Positions 53,392-64,000 of a DNA stretch of 64,000 nucleotides are shown one piece after another (position 1 is the first letter of the stretch; every line of letters starts with the position of its first letter). Source of the stretch: Roseiarcus fermentans (lineage in GTDB: Bacteria; Pseudomonadota; Alphaproteobacteria; Rhizobiales; Beijerinckiaceae). The DNA is taken from NCBI RefSeq assembly GCF_003315135.1, contig NZ_QNRK01000013.1:1-64000 (forward strand), in the 5' to 3' direction. Below the pieces are notes generated by a model that saw only the letters and a list, made by a program, of their open reading frames with translations, was not told where the DNA came from and searched no databases. The position numbers and the translations under genes were made by a program.

Positions 53392-54489
53392 ATGTCCGCT
53401 TCCCTCGAAACCGCTCAACCGACCCGGCTCGATCCGCCCGCGGATGCGAAAACGGCGCGCCGCAAGCAATTCGAGCGCGACCAGGTGATCGTCGAGTATC
53501 TGAACCGGGGCGTGTCGGTGGCCGAGATCGCGATGCGCTTCGACGTGAGCGAGAAGCGGATGCGCGCCAACATCCGGGAAATCCTCGCCCGCCGCATGCC
53601 CGCGCCGCCGGAGGAATTCGTCGCGGTGCAGGTGAGCCGTCTCAACGAGGCGTTGCTGGTGGCCTACAGCGCCATGACCGACGCAAACCTCAAGGCGGTC
53701 GATCGGGTGGTCAGGATCGTGCGGGAACTCGACCGCTATCACGGCTTCGCCGCCGCCGAGCGCCGCCGCTCCGGACCCGCCCCCCGGCCGTTGCAACCGC
53801 CGGCGCAAGCGATCGCGAGCTACGGTCCGGCGCTCGTCTGCGTCGCGAGACTTGCGACGGAAGGCGTCGACACGGCCCGATTCGAACAAGGCGCGGCCCT
53901 CGTGCTCGCGTCGCCTGAACAGGGAGAAGGCGGCCCGTCTCGCGACGATCTCGCGCGGGCCCCGCGCGCGGCGCTCGCCGAGCGCGACGATCGCCCGACA
54001 TTTCCGCCGCAAGTCGCTGAAACCATGGACTCCGCGCCCGGATACGCCGCGGCCGTCGCGTCGCGCGCGGCCGAGCGCCGCGAGACCGCCGGGTCGCCGG
54101 GGGCCGGCGTTGTCGACGCCGGCGCGGAGGCGGCGTTCGCAGGCCGCGACGATCGCCCGACATCTCCCGCGCAAGTCGCTGAAACCATGGGCTGCGCGCC
54201 CGGAAGCGCCGCGGCCGTCGGCGCAGCGGAGCGCCGTGAAACCGCCGGGTCGCCGGGCGCCGGGGTTGTCGACGCCGGCGCGGAGGCGGAGCGCCCCAAC
54301 CGCGACGATCGCCCGCAAAACCCGCCGGAAGCCGTTGAAGACATTGATTTCGCGCCCGGGGTCGCGGCGCCTTCGGGCCCCGCGCCGGCGCTGGCGCACA
54401 CCGCCGTCGTGCGCCAGACCGCCGCCGACGGGGCCGGTCTCAGACGCGTGAACGTCCGCATGATCCGCAACGGCATGATGGCCTGCTGA
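53392..54489 (+). CDS. Helix-turn-helix protein with tandem-repeat tail (paralogue A)
   Basis: A 365-residue protein of unrecognised family. Residues 28-65 form a helix-turn-helix (VIVEYLNRGVSVAEIAMRFD, then VSEKRMRANIREIL). Residues 77-118 form a conserved helical block (VQVSRLNEALLVAYSAMTDA, then ending ELDRYHGF). From residue 197 the tail is built of a repeat of about 52 residues, two full copies plus a partial (RDDRPTSPAQVAETMGCAPG; RRETAGSPGAGVVDAGAEAE). The gene at 63017-64000 has the same first two parts and an unrelated repeat tail. The ATG at 53392 follows a GAGAA site. The paralogue pair suggests a fast-evolving, recombination-prone C-terminus. Confidence 0.65.
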   Translation: MSASLETAQPTRLDPPADAKTARRKQFERDQVIVEYLNRGVSVAEIAMRFDVSEKRMRANIREILARRMPAPPEEFVAVQVSRLNEALLVAYSAMTDANLKAVDRVVRIVRELDRYHGFAAAERRRSGPAPRPLQPPAQAIASYGPALVCVARLATEGVDTARFEQGAALVLASPEQGEGGPSRDDLARAPRAALAERDDRPTFPPQVAETMDSAPGYAAAVASRAAERRETAGSPGAGVVDAGAEAAFAGRDDRPTSPAQVAETMGCAPGSAAAVGAAERRETAGSPGAGVVDAGAEAERPNRDDRPQNPPEAVEDIDFAPGVAAPSGPAPALAHTAVVRQTAADGAGLRRVNVRMIRNGMMAC

Positions 54490-54491
54490 CC

Positions 54492-54513
54492 GGGGCCGGG
54501 TCTTCCCGGCCCC
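54492..54513. terminator. GC-rich hairpin between convergent genes
   Basis: GGGGCCGGG-TCTT-CCCGGCCCC is a perfect 9-bp stem lying between the convergent stops of the repeat-tail gene (54489) and lepA (54517). No T-run follows on either strand, so termination may need Rho. Confidence 0.5.
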
Positions 54514-54516
54514 GCC

Positions 54517-56322
54517 TCAGCTGTCCATCTTGAGCGCGGCGATGAAGGCTTCCTGCGGGATCTCGACCTTGCCGAACTGGCGCATGCGCTTCTTGCCGGC
54601 CTTCTGCTTGTCGAGCAGCTTGCGCTTGCGGGTGGCGTCGCCGCCGTAGCACTTGGCGGTCACGTCCTTACGCAGGGCGCGGATGGTCTCGCGGGCGATG
54701 ATCTTGGCCCCGATCGCGGCCTGCACCGGGATCTGGAACATGTGCGGCGGAATCAGCTCGCGCAGCTTCTCCACCATCGCCCGGCCGCGGCTCTCGGCCC
54801 GGTCGCGGTGGACCAGCATCGACAGCGCGTCGACCGGTTCGCCGTTGACCAGGATCGACATCTTCACCAGGTCGCCGGGGCGGTAGTCGGTGAGCGTGTA
54901 GTCGAACGAGGCGTAGCCCTTGGAGATCGACTTCAGCCGGTCGTAGAAGTCGAACACCACCTCGTTCAGCGGCAGTTCGTAGACCACCATCGCCCGCTTG
55001 CCGACGTAATTGAGGTCGACCTGGGTTCCGCGCCGGTCCTGGCACAGCTTCAGGATCGAACCGAGGTAATCGTCGGGGGTGAGGATGGTGGCCTTGATCC
55101 ACGGCTCCTGGATTTCGGCGATCCGCACCGGATCGGGCATGTCGGCCGGATTGTGCATCTCGAGCGTGGTCTTGTCGTTGAGCACGATCTTGTAGATGAC
55201 CGAGGGGGCGGTGGCGATGAGGTCGAGGTTGAACTCGCGTTCGAGCCGCTCCTGAATGATCTCGAGGTGCAGGAGCCCGAGGAAGCCGCAGCGGAAGCCG
55301 AAGCCGAGCGCGGCCGAGGTCTCCATCTCGTAGGAAAAGCTCGCGTCGTTGAGGCGCAGCTTGCCCATCGCGGCGCGCAGGTCCTCGAAATCGGCGGCGT
55401 CGACCGGGAACAGGCCGCAGAACACCACCGGCTGCGCCGGCTTGAAGCCGGGCAGCGCCTCGGCCGTAGGGCGCTTGTCGTCGGTGATGGTGTCGCCGAC
55501 GCGCGTGTCGGCGACCTGCTTGATCTGGGCGGTGATGAAGCCGACCTCGCCCGGGCCGAGCTGCTCGGCGTCGGTCATCTTGGGCGTGAACACGCCGATC
55601 CGGTCGACCTCGTAGGCCGCGTCCGCCGCCATCATGCGGATGCGCTGACCCTTCTTGATGAAGCCGTCGAGGACGCGCACCAGCACCACCACGCCGAGAT
55701 AGGCGTCGTACCACGAGTCGACCAGGAGGGCCTTCAGCGGCGCCGTCTCGTCGCCGGTCGGCGGCGGCAGGCGGGCGACGATCGCCTCCAGCACCGCCTC
55801 GATGTTGAGGCCGGTCTTGGCCGAGATCGCCACCGCGTTCGAAGCGTCGAGGCCGATCACCTCCTCGATCTGCTCCTTGATCCGCTCGGGCTCGGCGGCG
55901 GGCAGGTCGATCTTGTTGAGGACCGGCACGATCTCGTGGCCCGCGTCGAGCGCGTGATAGACGTTGGCGAGCGTCTGCGCTTCGACCCCCTGGCTCGCGT
56001 CGACCACCAGCAGCGAGCCCTCGCAGGCCGCCAGCGACCGCGACACCTCATAGGCGAAGTCGACGTGGCCGGGCGTGTCCATCAGGTTGAGAATGTAGGT
56101 CTTGCCGTCCTTGGCCTTGTATTCCAGGCGGACGGTGTTGGCCTTGATGGTGATGCCGCGCTCGCGCTCGATGTCCATGGAATCGAGCACCTGCTCGACC
56201 ATGTCGCGCGCCGCCACGGTTCCGGTCTGCTGGATCAGCCGGTCGGCGAGCGTCGACTTGCCGTGGTCGATATGGGCCACGATCGAGAAGTTGCGGATGT
56301 TTTCAATTCGGTGGGCGGTCAT
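54517..56322 (-). CDS. lepA: Elongation factor 4 (LepA)
   Basis: A 601-residue translational GTPase that acts on stalled or mis-translocated ribosomes. The G domain ([41 protein letters not shown]) is followed by the EF-G-like domains and the LepA-specific C-terminal domain ([20 protein letters not shown], then [13 protein letters not shown]). The start at 56322 gives [12 protein letters not shown], the standard N-terminus; the frame open to 56415 adds unrelated residues. Full length, no anomalies. Confidence 0.97.
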   Translation of the reverse strand: MTAHRIENIRNFSIVAHIDHGKSTLADRLIQQTGTVAARDMVEQVLDSMDIERERGITIKANTVRLEYKAKDGKTYILNLMDTPGHVDFAYEVSRSLAACEGSLLVVDASQGVEAQTLANVYHALDAGHEIVPVLNKIDLPAAEPERIKEQIEEVIGLDASNAVAISAKTGLNIEAVLEAIVARLPPPTGDETAPLKALLVDSWYDAYLGVVVLVRVLDGFIKKGQRIRMMAADAAYEVDRIGVFTPKMTDAEQLGPGEVGFITAQIKQVADTRVGDTITDDKRPTAEALPGFKPAQPVVFCGLFPVDAADFEDLRAAMGKLRLNDASFSYEMETSAALGFGFRCGFLGLLHLEIIQERLEREFNLDLIATAPSVIYKIVLNDKTTLEMHNPADMPDPVRIAEIQEPWIKATILTPDDYLGSILKLCQDRRGTQVDLNYVGKRAMVVYELPLNEVVFDFYDRLKSISKGYASFDYTLTDYRPGDLVKMSILVNGEPVDALSMLVHRDRAESRGRAMVEKLRELIPPHMFQIPVQAAIGAKIIARETIRALRKDVTAKCYGGDATRKRKLLDKQKAGKKRMRQFGKVEIPQEAFIAALKMDS

Positions 56323-56380
56323 GGGGGAGCGGGATAGCAGGGCGGGCCCGGGAAGGGAAACCGATTCGGGCCCGCCCGCC

Positions 56381-57193
56381 TCAGGGCGCGCCCGAAACCA
56401 GGCCCTCGATACCATGTTTCTGCGTCACCGGCGTGAGCCTGTCGACCACCCGGCAGACGAGGTGGTCGCGCACGATCGGCGGCAGCGCGTCCCGATAGGG
56501 TTTCGTCACCATGAGATCGTGCAGCGCGTCGTGCCCCGCGCCCGGCGCGTCGACCCCGAGCACCATCACCGGCCGGGCGATCGGCGACGGGTGCGCCGTG
56601 CCGCGGTGGATCGTCAGCGCCGAACGGCAGGAGATGTCGCCCATCGCGGGGTATTTCTTCTGCGCCCGGTCGGCGTAGCGCGGCCAGGTCTCCTCCGGCG
56701 GAAACATCTCGTGCGGCCACGCCCGCCCGTCGTCCCACTGCGTGCCGGGCGCGACCTCGAACGGCCCCATGTCCGGGGTCACGTCGACGCCGGTCAGGTT
56801 GAAGGCGAGCGAGGTGATCCGCCGGTCCCGCCAGGTCTCCGGCGGCGCGGGAAAGTCGCGGTGCCAGGGCTGGTTCATCGCGCCCTGGAAGGGCGTGTCG
56901 AAGCCGATCTCCACGATTCTGTAGTCCGGCCCCAGCGTCGCCTCGCACATCGCCGTCACCCAGGGATGGGCGCAAAGCTCGGCGAAGCCGCCGAACATCT
57001 CCGGTACGATCTCGACGTACCAGCGGCGCGGGCCGCGGCCGACCGCCCCGCCCGGGCGCTGGATGGCGTCCCAGAACGCGGACATCATGTCCTCGCGCAT
57101 CGCTTCCGCGAAGTCGCGGGAGAAGGCGCCCTTCAGGCCGACGACGCCGTCCCTGACCAGGGTCTCGTAATCCTTGCGAACGTCTGCGCCCAT
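56381..57193 (-). CDS. Phytanoyl-CoA dioxygenase (PhyH) family protein
   Basis: A 270-residue Fe(II)/2-oxoglutarate dioxygenase of the PhyH type. The iron ligands are H111-x-D113 (NQPWHRDFP) and a distal His in [11 protein letters not shown] (H196 or H201), with R207 (ARPVMVLG) likely binding 2-oxoglutarate. The N-terminal [20 protein letters not shown] is the family opening. Bacterial members hydroxylate diverse small molecules, so no substrate is assigned. It stands between lepA and an ArsR-type regulator on the same strand (81 bp downstream of the regulator), suggesting joint control. Confidence 0.85.
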   Translation of the reverse strand: MGADVRKDYETLVRDGVVGLKGAFSRDFAEAMREDMMSAFWDAIQRPGGAVGRGPRRWYVEIVPEMFGGFAELCAHPWVTAMCEATLGPDYRIVEIGFDTPFQGAMNQPWHRDFPAPPETWRDRRITSLAFNLTGVDVTPDMGPFEVAPGTQWDDGRAWPHEMFPPEETWPRYADRAQKKYPAMGDISCRSALTIHRGTAHPSPIARPVMVLGVDAPGAGHDALHDLMVTKPYRDALPPIVRDHLVCRVVDRLTPVTQKHGIEGLVSGAP

Positions 57194-57274
57194 GCGAATC
57201 CCCGAAACGACCGGCCTGGGACCAACGCTAGCATGGAAGGCGGCGTTCCAGGCGCGAGGCGAAGGACCTGTTCC

Positions 57275-57643
57275 TCACTCCTCCCCGATCCGGTCCAGGT
57301 CGCCGAGCCGCATGTTCCAGAAAGCCAGCATGACGTTCAGCCACGCGCCGACCTCGGTCAGCGGACGCGGATCGAGATGGTAGACCCGCTCGCGGCCGCG
57401 CTTCTGGACACGCACCAGACCGACGTCGCGCAGCAGCGCCAGATGCTCCGACACCGCGGGGCGGGCGACCGGCAGACCTTCGCACAGGTCCGAAACGGTC
57501 CGCGGCCCGGCGCGCAAAGCCATCAGCAACCGCCGCCGCACCGGACTGGCGAGCGCGCCGAACACGTCCGGCGCGCCGGCCGACTCACTCGTCTCTCCCC
57601 GTTCGGCCACGCGGCGAACCCTCTGCTTGCGGTCCTGGATCAT
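57275..57643 (-). CDS. ArsR-family transcriptional regulator
   Basis: A winged-helix regulator: VFGALASPVRRRLLMALRAG, then PRTVSDLCEGLPVARPAVSE with HLALLRDVGLVRVQKRGRER-VYHL is the complete ArsR HTH and wing. No cysteine metal site is visible, and the C-terminus (EVGAWLNVMLAFWNMRLGDL) resembles SmtB/ArsR members that sense other signals. The start is uncertain: ATGs at 57661 and 57643 lie in a perfect 13-bp inverted repeat, while a GTG at 57610 behind AGAGGG would leave that repeat upstream as an operator. It precedes the PhyH gene on the same strand. Confidence 0.88.
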   Translation of the reverse strand: MIQDRKQRVRRVAERGETSESAGAPDVFGALASPVRRRLLMALRAGPRTVSDLCEGLPVARPAVSEHLALLRDVGLVRVQKRGRERVYHLDPRPLTEVGAWLNVMLAFWNMRLGDLDRIGEE

Positions 57644-57666
57644 GTCGGACTTTTCCGACATGATCC
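57637..57666. promoter_or_regulatory. Perfect 13-bp inverted repeat, candidate ArsR operator or RNA hairpin
   Basis: GGATCATGTCGGA-CTTT-TCCGACATGATCC is perfectly symmetric. It overlaps the possible start codons of the ArsR-type gene and lies 27-56 bp before an alternative GTG start. As DNA it fits an autoregulatory operator; as RNA it would form a stem of 13 bp that hides a GGAAAAG ribosome-binding site and both AUG codons. Confidence 0.7.
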
Positions 57667-57970
57667 ATCGGCGACGTCCGGCCAGAGCCGCCGCCAATGG
57701 CGCCGCACGACATCGAGACTTCTCGCTATCCCCCTTAGATTGCTTCGGTTTCTGCCATTTGGCCGGGCTTCTCATCCTTTCGTCCGACGCTCGCGCTTTC
57801 CCCCTCGTGGACGTTGCGCGCCTCAGGGGCCTATGCTACCTGACCGCCGTCTCGCAGGACGAGGGCGACCTCCGGAGCGCGTGGGCAGGAACCTCAAAGG
57901 ATCGCGTGGGGAACGCTGGGCCGGCGGCTGGCGTCGAGCGCGCGGCCCGTCCCGAAGGGATGACCGGACC

Positions 57971-58533
57971 TTGGCCGAAGACAAGACACTCGTTTCGGGC
58001 GTATCGGGACGCTACGCGTCCGCGCTCTTCTCGCTCGCGCACGACGAGCGCCAGACCGACGCCGTCGCCCAGTCGCTCGACAGGGTCGACGCTATGGTCG
58101 CCGGCAGCCCCGACCTCGAGCGGCTCGTCCGCAGCCCGGTGTTCTCCGCCGCCGACCAGGTCAAGGCCCTCGATGCGATCCTCTCCATGGAAGGAATTGC
58201 CGGCATCGCCGCCAATTTCGTCCGGCTGGTGGCGAAAAAGCGGCGCCTGTTCTTCCTGCGTCAGATGATCGCCGACTATCGCAAGCTCTACGACGCCAGC
58301 CGCGGCGTGACCCGCGCCCAGGTGACCAGCGCCTCCGCGCTCGCCGACGCCCATCTCGCCTCGCTCAAAGACCAGCTCAAGGCCGCCTCGGGCGGCCGCG
58401 ATGTCCAGCTCGACGTCAAGGTCGACCCCTCGATCATCGGCGGCCTGATCGTCAAGCTCGGCTCCCGGATGGTCGACGGCTCGCTCCGCACCAAGCTCAA
58501 CGCAATTCGCCTAGCCATGAAAGAGGTCGGCTG

Positions 58534-58534
<1 letters not shown>
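57971..58534 (+). CDS. atpH: ATP synthase F1 delta subunit
   Basis: A 187-residue delta (OSCP-like) subunit linking the F1 head to the peripheral stalk. The N-terminal helical domain starts [18 protein letters not shown]; the C-terminal domain contains [20 protein letters not shown] and ends in the family motif [20 protein letters not shown], then SLRTKLNAI. The start is a TTG at 57971, which gives the usual length; no ATG is available in the right place. The stop overlaps the atpA start by one base (TGATG). It is the first gene of the F1 operon, with the F0 genes elsewhere, as usual in alphaproteobacteria. Confidence 0.94.
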
Positions 58535-60066
<1,532 letters not shown>

Positions 60067-60128
60067 CCTCCTGACCTTCAACCGGACCTTGCGCGGCCAA
60101 GAAGCGCGGGGCGCGGAGACGCCGATCG

Positions 60129-62499
<2,371 letters not shown>

Positions 62500-62526
62500 C
62501 GCAAACGTTAAGCCGAGGCACAGCCA

Positions 62527-62925
62527 ATGGCCCTGTTTCCTTTTGAACTCGTCTCGCCGGACAAGGTCCTGTTCAGCGGGGCGGCGCAGGCGGTGCTCGT
62601 GCCGGGACACGAGGGCGACTTCCAGGTCCTCAGCGACCACGCCCCGACCATGTCGGCGATCCGCCCCGGCGTCGTCGGCATCGACGACGCCAACGGCAAG
62701 CATTTTCGTGTCTTCGTGCGCGGCGGCTTCGCCGACGTGCATCCGCTCGGCCTGACCATCCTCGCCGAGACCGCGATCCCGTTCGAGGAATTGAACGCCG
62801 CGCATCTCGAGCAGGAGATCAAGAACGCGGAAGAGGACGTGGCCGACGCCGCCGAGGACCAGAAACAGGCGGCCCAGGAAAAGCTCGACCGCATGCGCGA
62901 ATTGCGGGATTCGATGAAGCTGTGA
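62527..62925 (+). CDS. atpC: ATP synthase F1 epsilon subunit
   Basis: A 132-residue epsilon subunit. The beta-sandwich domain (FPFELVSPDKVLFSGAAQAV, VPGHEGDFQVLSDHAPTMSA) is followed by a short helical hairpin (ELNAAHLEQEIKNAEEDVAD) that can inhibit rotation. It closes the F1 operon; a strong hairpin terminator follows seven bases after the stop. Confidence 0.96.
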   Translation: MALFPFELVSPDKVLFSGAAQAVLVPGHEGDFQVLSDHAPTMSAIRPGVVGIDDANGKHFRVFVRGGFADVHPLGLTILAETAIPFEELNAAHLEQEIKNAEEDVADAAEDQKQAAQEKLDRMRELRDSMKL

Positions 62926-62931
62926 TGGGAA

Positions 62932-62957
62932 GCGGGGCCGGGCGCCCCGCTTTCGTT
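62932..62957 (+). terminator. Rho-independent terminator of the atp operon
   Basis: GCGGGGC-CGGGC-GCCCCGC is a perfect 7-bp stem followed by TTTCGTT, directly after atpC. The convergent repeat-tail gene ends 60 bp further on. Confidence 0.75.
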
Positions 62958-63016
62958 GTCGAGGCGGTCGGGAAGCGGCGGAAGCGCTTCTCGGCGGACG
63001 GCCTTTGCGAGTCCCT

Positions 63017-64000
63017 TCACGAGGCCGACCCGATCAACGGGATCCAGAGGCGGGACGTCTCGCCCCCGGGCACGGCCGAGATAGGCCTTGACCCGCCGTA
63101 GGCGGTTTCGTCGTCGGCGCGGTCGCGACCACGCGTCTCGGTCGCGCGCAATTCCTGCAGGGCGCTCGGCGAATCAACGGATTGGGTGCCGAAACCTGTC
63201 ACGAGATCCGTCCCGGCCGCTCCGTGCGCGTCGCCTTCCGATTGCGTGGCCCCCTCCGCGCTCCCGTCGTCGGCGTGGTCGCGAGCGCCCTGCCCGCTCG
63301 CCTGCGTTTCTGGCAGGCGAGCCGATAGATCAACGGCTTGGGCGCGCAAACCCGTCACGAAATCCGTCTCGGACGCGCCCGGCGCCGCGGCGTGCGATTG
63401 CGTCCCGGCGTCCGCCGTCCCATCGCCGGCGTGGTCGCTCGCCTGCGGTTCTGGCAGCCCAGGCGACCCATCAATGGCTTGCGCGCCCAAAGCTGTCACA
63501 AAATCCGTTTCGGGCGCGCCCGGCGCGGCGGCGTGCGGTTGCGGTCCGGCGCCCCATCTCCCATTGTCGGCGTGGTCGCTCGCCTGCGGGTCTGGCAGGG
63601 CCGCCGAAAGATCAACGGCTTGGCCGCCCAAACCTGTCACAAATTCGCGTTCAGCCGCCGGCTCCGGAGCGAGCGCCGGCGCAGCGCTGGTCAATTGCAG
63701 GGGCGGCGCGGGCAGAGCCGGCGCGACGGGCGCGGGCGGGGCCATGAGGACGCGCGCGGGCGCCTCGGGCGGGTGGTAACGATCGAGCGCCCTGACTACC
63801 TTCAGCATCGGGCCGACCGCTTTCAGCTCTCCCCGGTCGAGCGCGTCGTCGGCGACGCGCAACGCCTTGGTGAGCCGGGCGACCTGCAAGTGGGCGTAGC
63901 GATCGGGGGCGTCCAGCCGCCGCTCGGCGAGCGTGCGGTCGACCTCGCGACGTACGGTGCGCGGACTGACTTTTCGGAGCTCCGCGATCTGCTCGATCGA
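63017..64000 (-). CDS. Helix-turn-helix protein with tandem-repeat tail (paralogue B), 5' end outside window
   Basis: The reading frame enters from the right edge as SIEQIAELRKVSPRTVRREV, a helix-turn-helix like that of the gene at 53392, then ATG-independent LQVARLTKALRVADDALDRG with the shared ending LDRYH. The tail of about 200 residues is a tandem repeat of 45-47 residues, four copies, each with ETDFVTALGAQAIDGSPGLP and then PEPQASDHAGDG-like blocks. The repeats differ in sequence from those of paralogue A. Cut at its N-terminus by the window; no family name recognised. Confidence 0.65.
   Translation of the reverse strand, partial: SIEQIAELRKVSPRTVRREVDRTLAERRLDAPDRYAHLQVARLTKALRVADDALDRGELKAVGPMLKVVRALDRYHPPEAPARVLMAPPAPVAPALPAPPLQLTSAAPALAPEPAAEREFVTGLGGQAVDLSAALPDPQASDHADNGRWGAGPQPHAAAPGAPETDFVTALGAQAIDGSPGLPEPQASDHAGDGTADAGTQSHAAAPGASETDFVTGLRAQAVDLSARLPETQASGQGARDHADDGSAEGATQSEGDAHGAAGTDLVTGFGTQSVDSPSALQELRATETRGRDRADDETAYGGSRPISAVPGGETSRLWIPLIGSAS

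Overview
The window is high-GC DNA (roughly 65-70 % by eye) from an alphaproteobacterium, most likely of the order Hyphomicrobiales (Rhizobiales). The clues are an ntrY-ntrX-(D-amino acid transaminase)-hfq-hflX gene order, an atpHAGDC operon without atpB/E/F, a MatB very close to the Rhodopseudomonas enzyme, and dispersed palindromic 'gtcatcgcgagg..gcgaagcg' intergenic repeats. The genus cannot be told from the sequence alone. No rRNA, tRNA or CRISPR array was found.

Layout. 0-7.2 kb: a minus-strand housekeeping block (rlmE-ppx, DUF192, double cold-shock protein, rpoZ, cysteine desulfurase), then a plus-strand alpha/beta hydrolase and rnd. 7.2-8.5 kb: a repeat-filled spacer with a DUF2442 gene and a type I restriction S-subunit scrap. 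8.5-16 kb: glycosyltransferase, two transglutaminase-like genes, YgiQ-type radical SAM protein, moaC-moeA. 16-28 kb: membrane and exported proteins, methyltransferases, an orphan TauBC-like ABC pair, cytochrome c, an A-type Fe-S carrier, a frameshifted hydrolase, a DUF815 ATPase, a glycine-rich PEP-CTERM protein, matB and a class II aldolase homologue that has lost its metal ligands.

29-36.2 kb is the most distinctive functional unit. A near-perfect sigma-54 (-24/-12) promoter, with a 14-bp palindrome about 95 bp upstream of the expected start site, precedes a 2-oxoglutarate/Fe(II) oxygenase, a VOC protein, a complete BMP-type (nucleoside-class) ABC importer and an isochorismatase-fold amidohydrolase. 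Read together this looks like a nitrogen-responsive system that imports a modified nucleobase, nucleoside or amide, oxidises it and hydrolyses it.

36.7-48 kb carries the minus-strand block ntrY-ntrX ... dat ... hfq-hflX, broken open at two places. One insertion holds a triple tandem array of DUF2019 genes (one dead). The other holds Tn3-family transposase debris, a possible resolvase-like remnant and a LysR/oxidoreductase divergent pair. 48-53 kb has a TIM-barrel-like protein of unknown function, gltX and a 2.1-kb array of 11 palindromic units with a small GIY-YIG nuclease gene embedded in it.

53-64 kb holds lepA, a PhyH dioxygenase, an ArsR-type regulator with a perfect 13-bp inverted repeat at its 5' end, and the F1-ATPase operon. 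The lepA-to-atpC stretch is flanked by two paralogous proteins (one cut by the window edge) that pair a helix-turn-helix N-terminus with a tandem-repeat tail. Coordinates of starts were chosen from ribosome-binding sites and family alignment remembered from known proteins; no search could be run.
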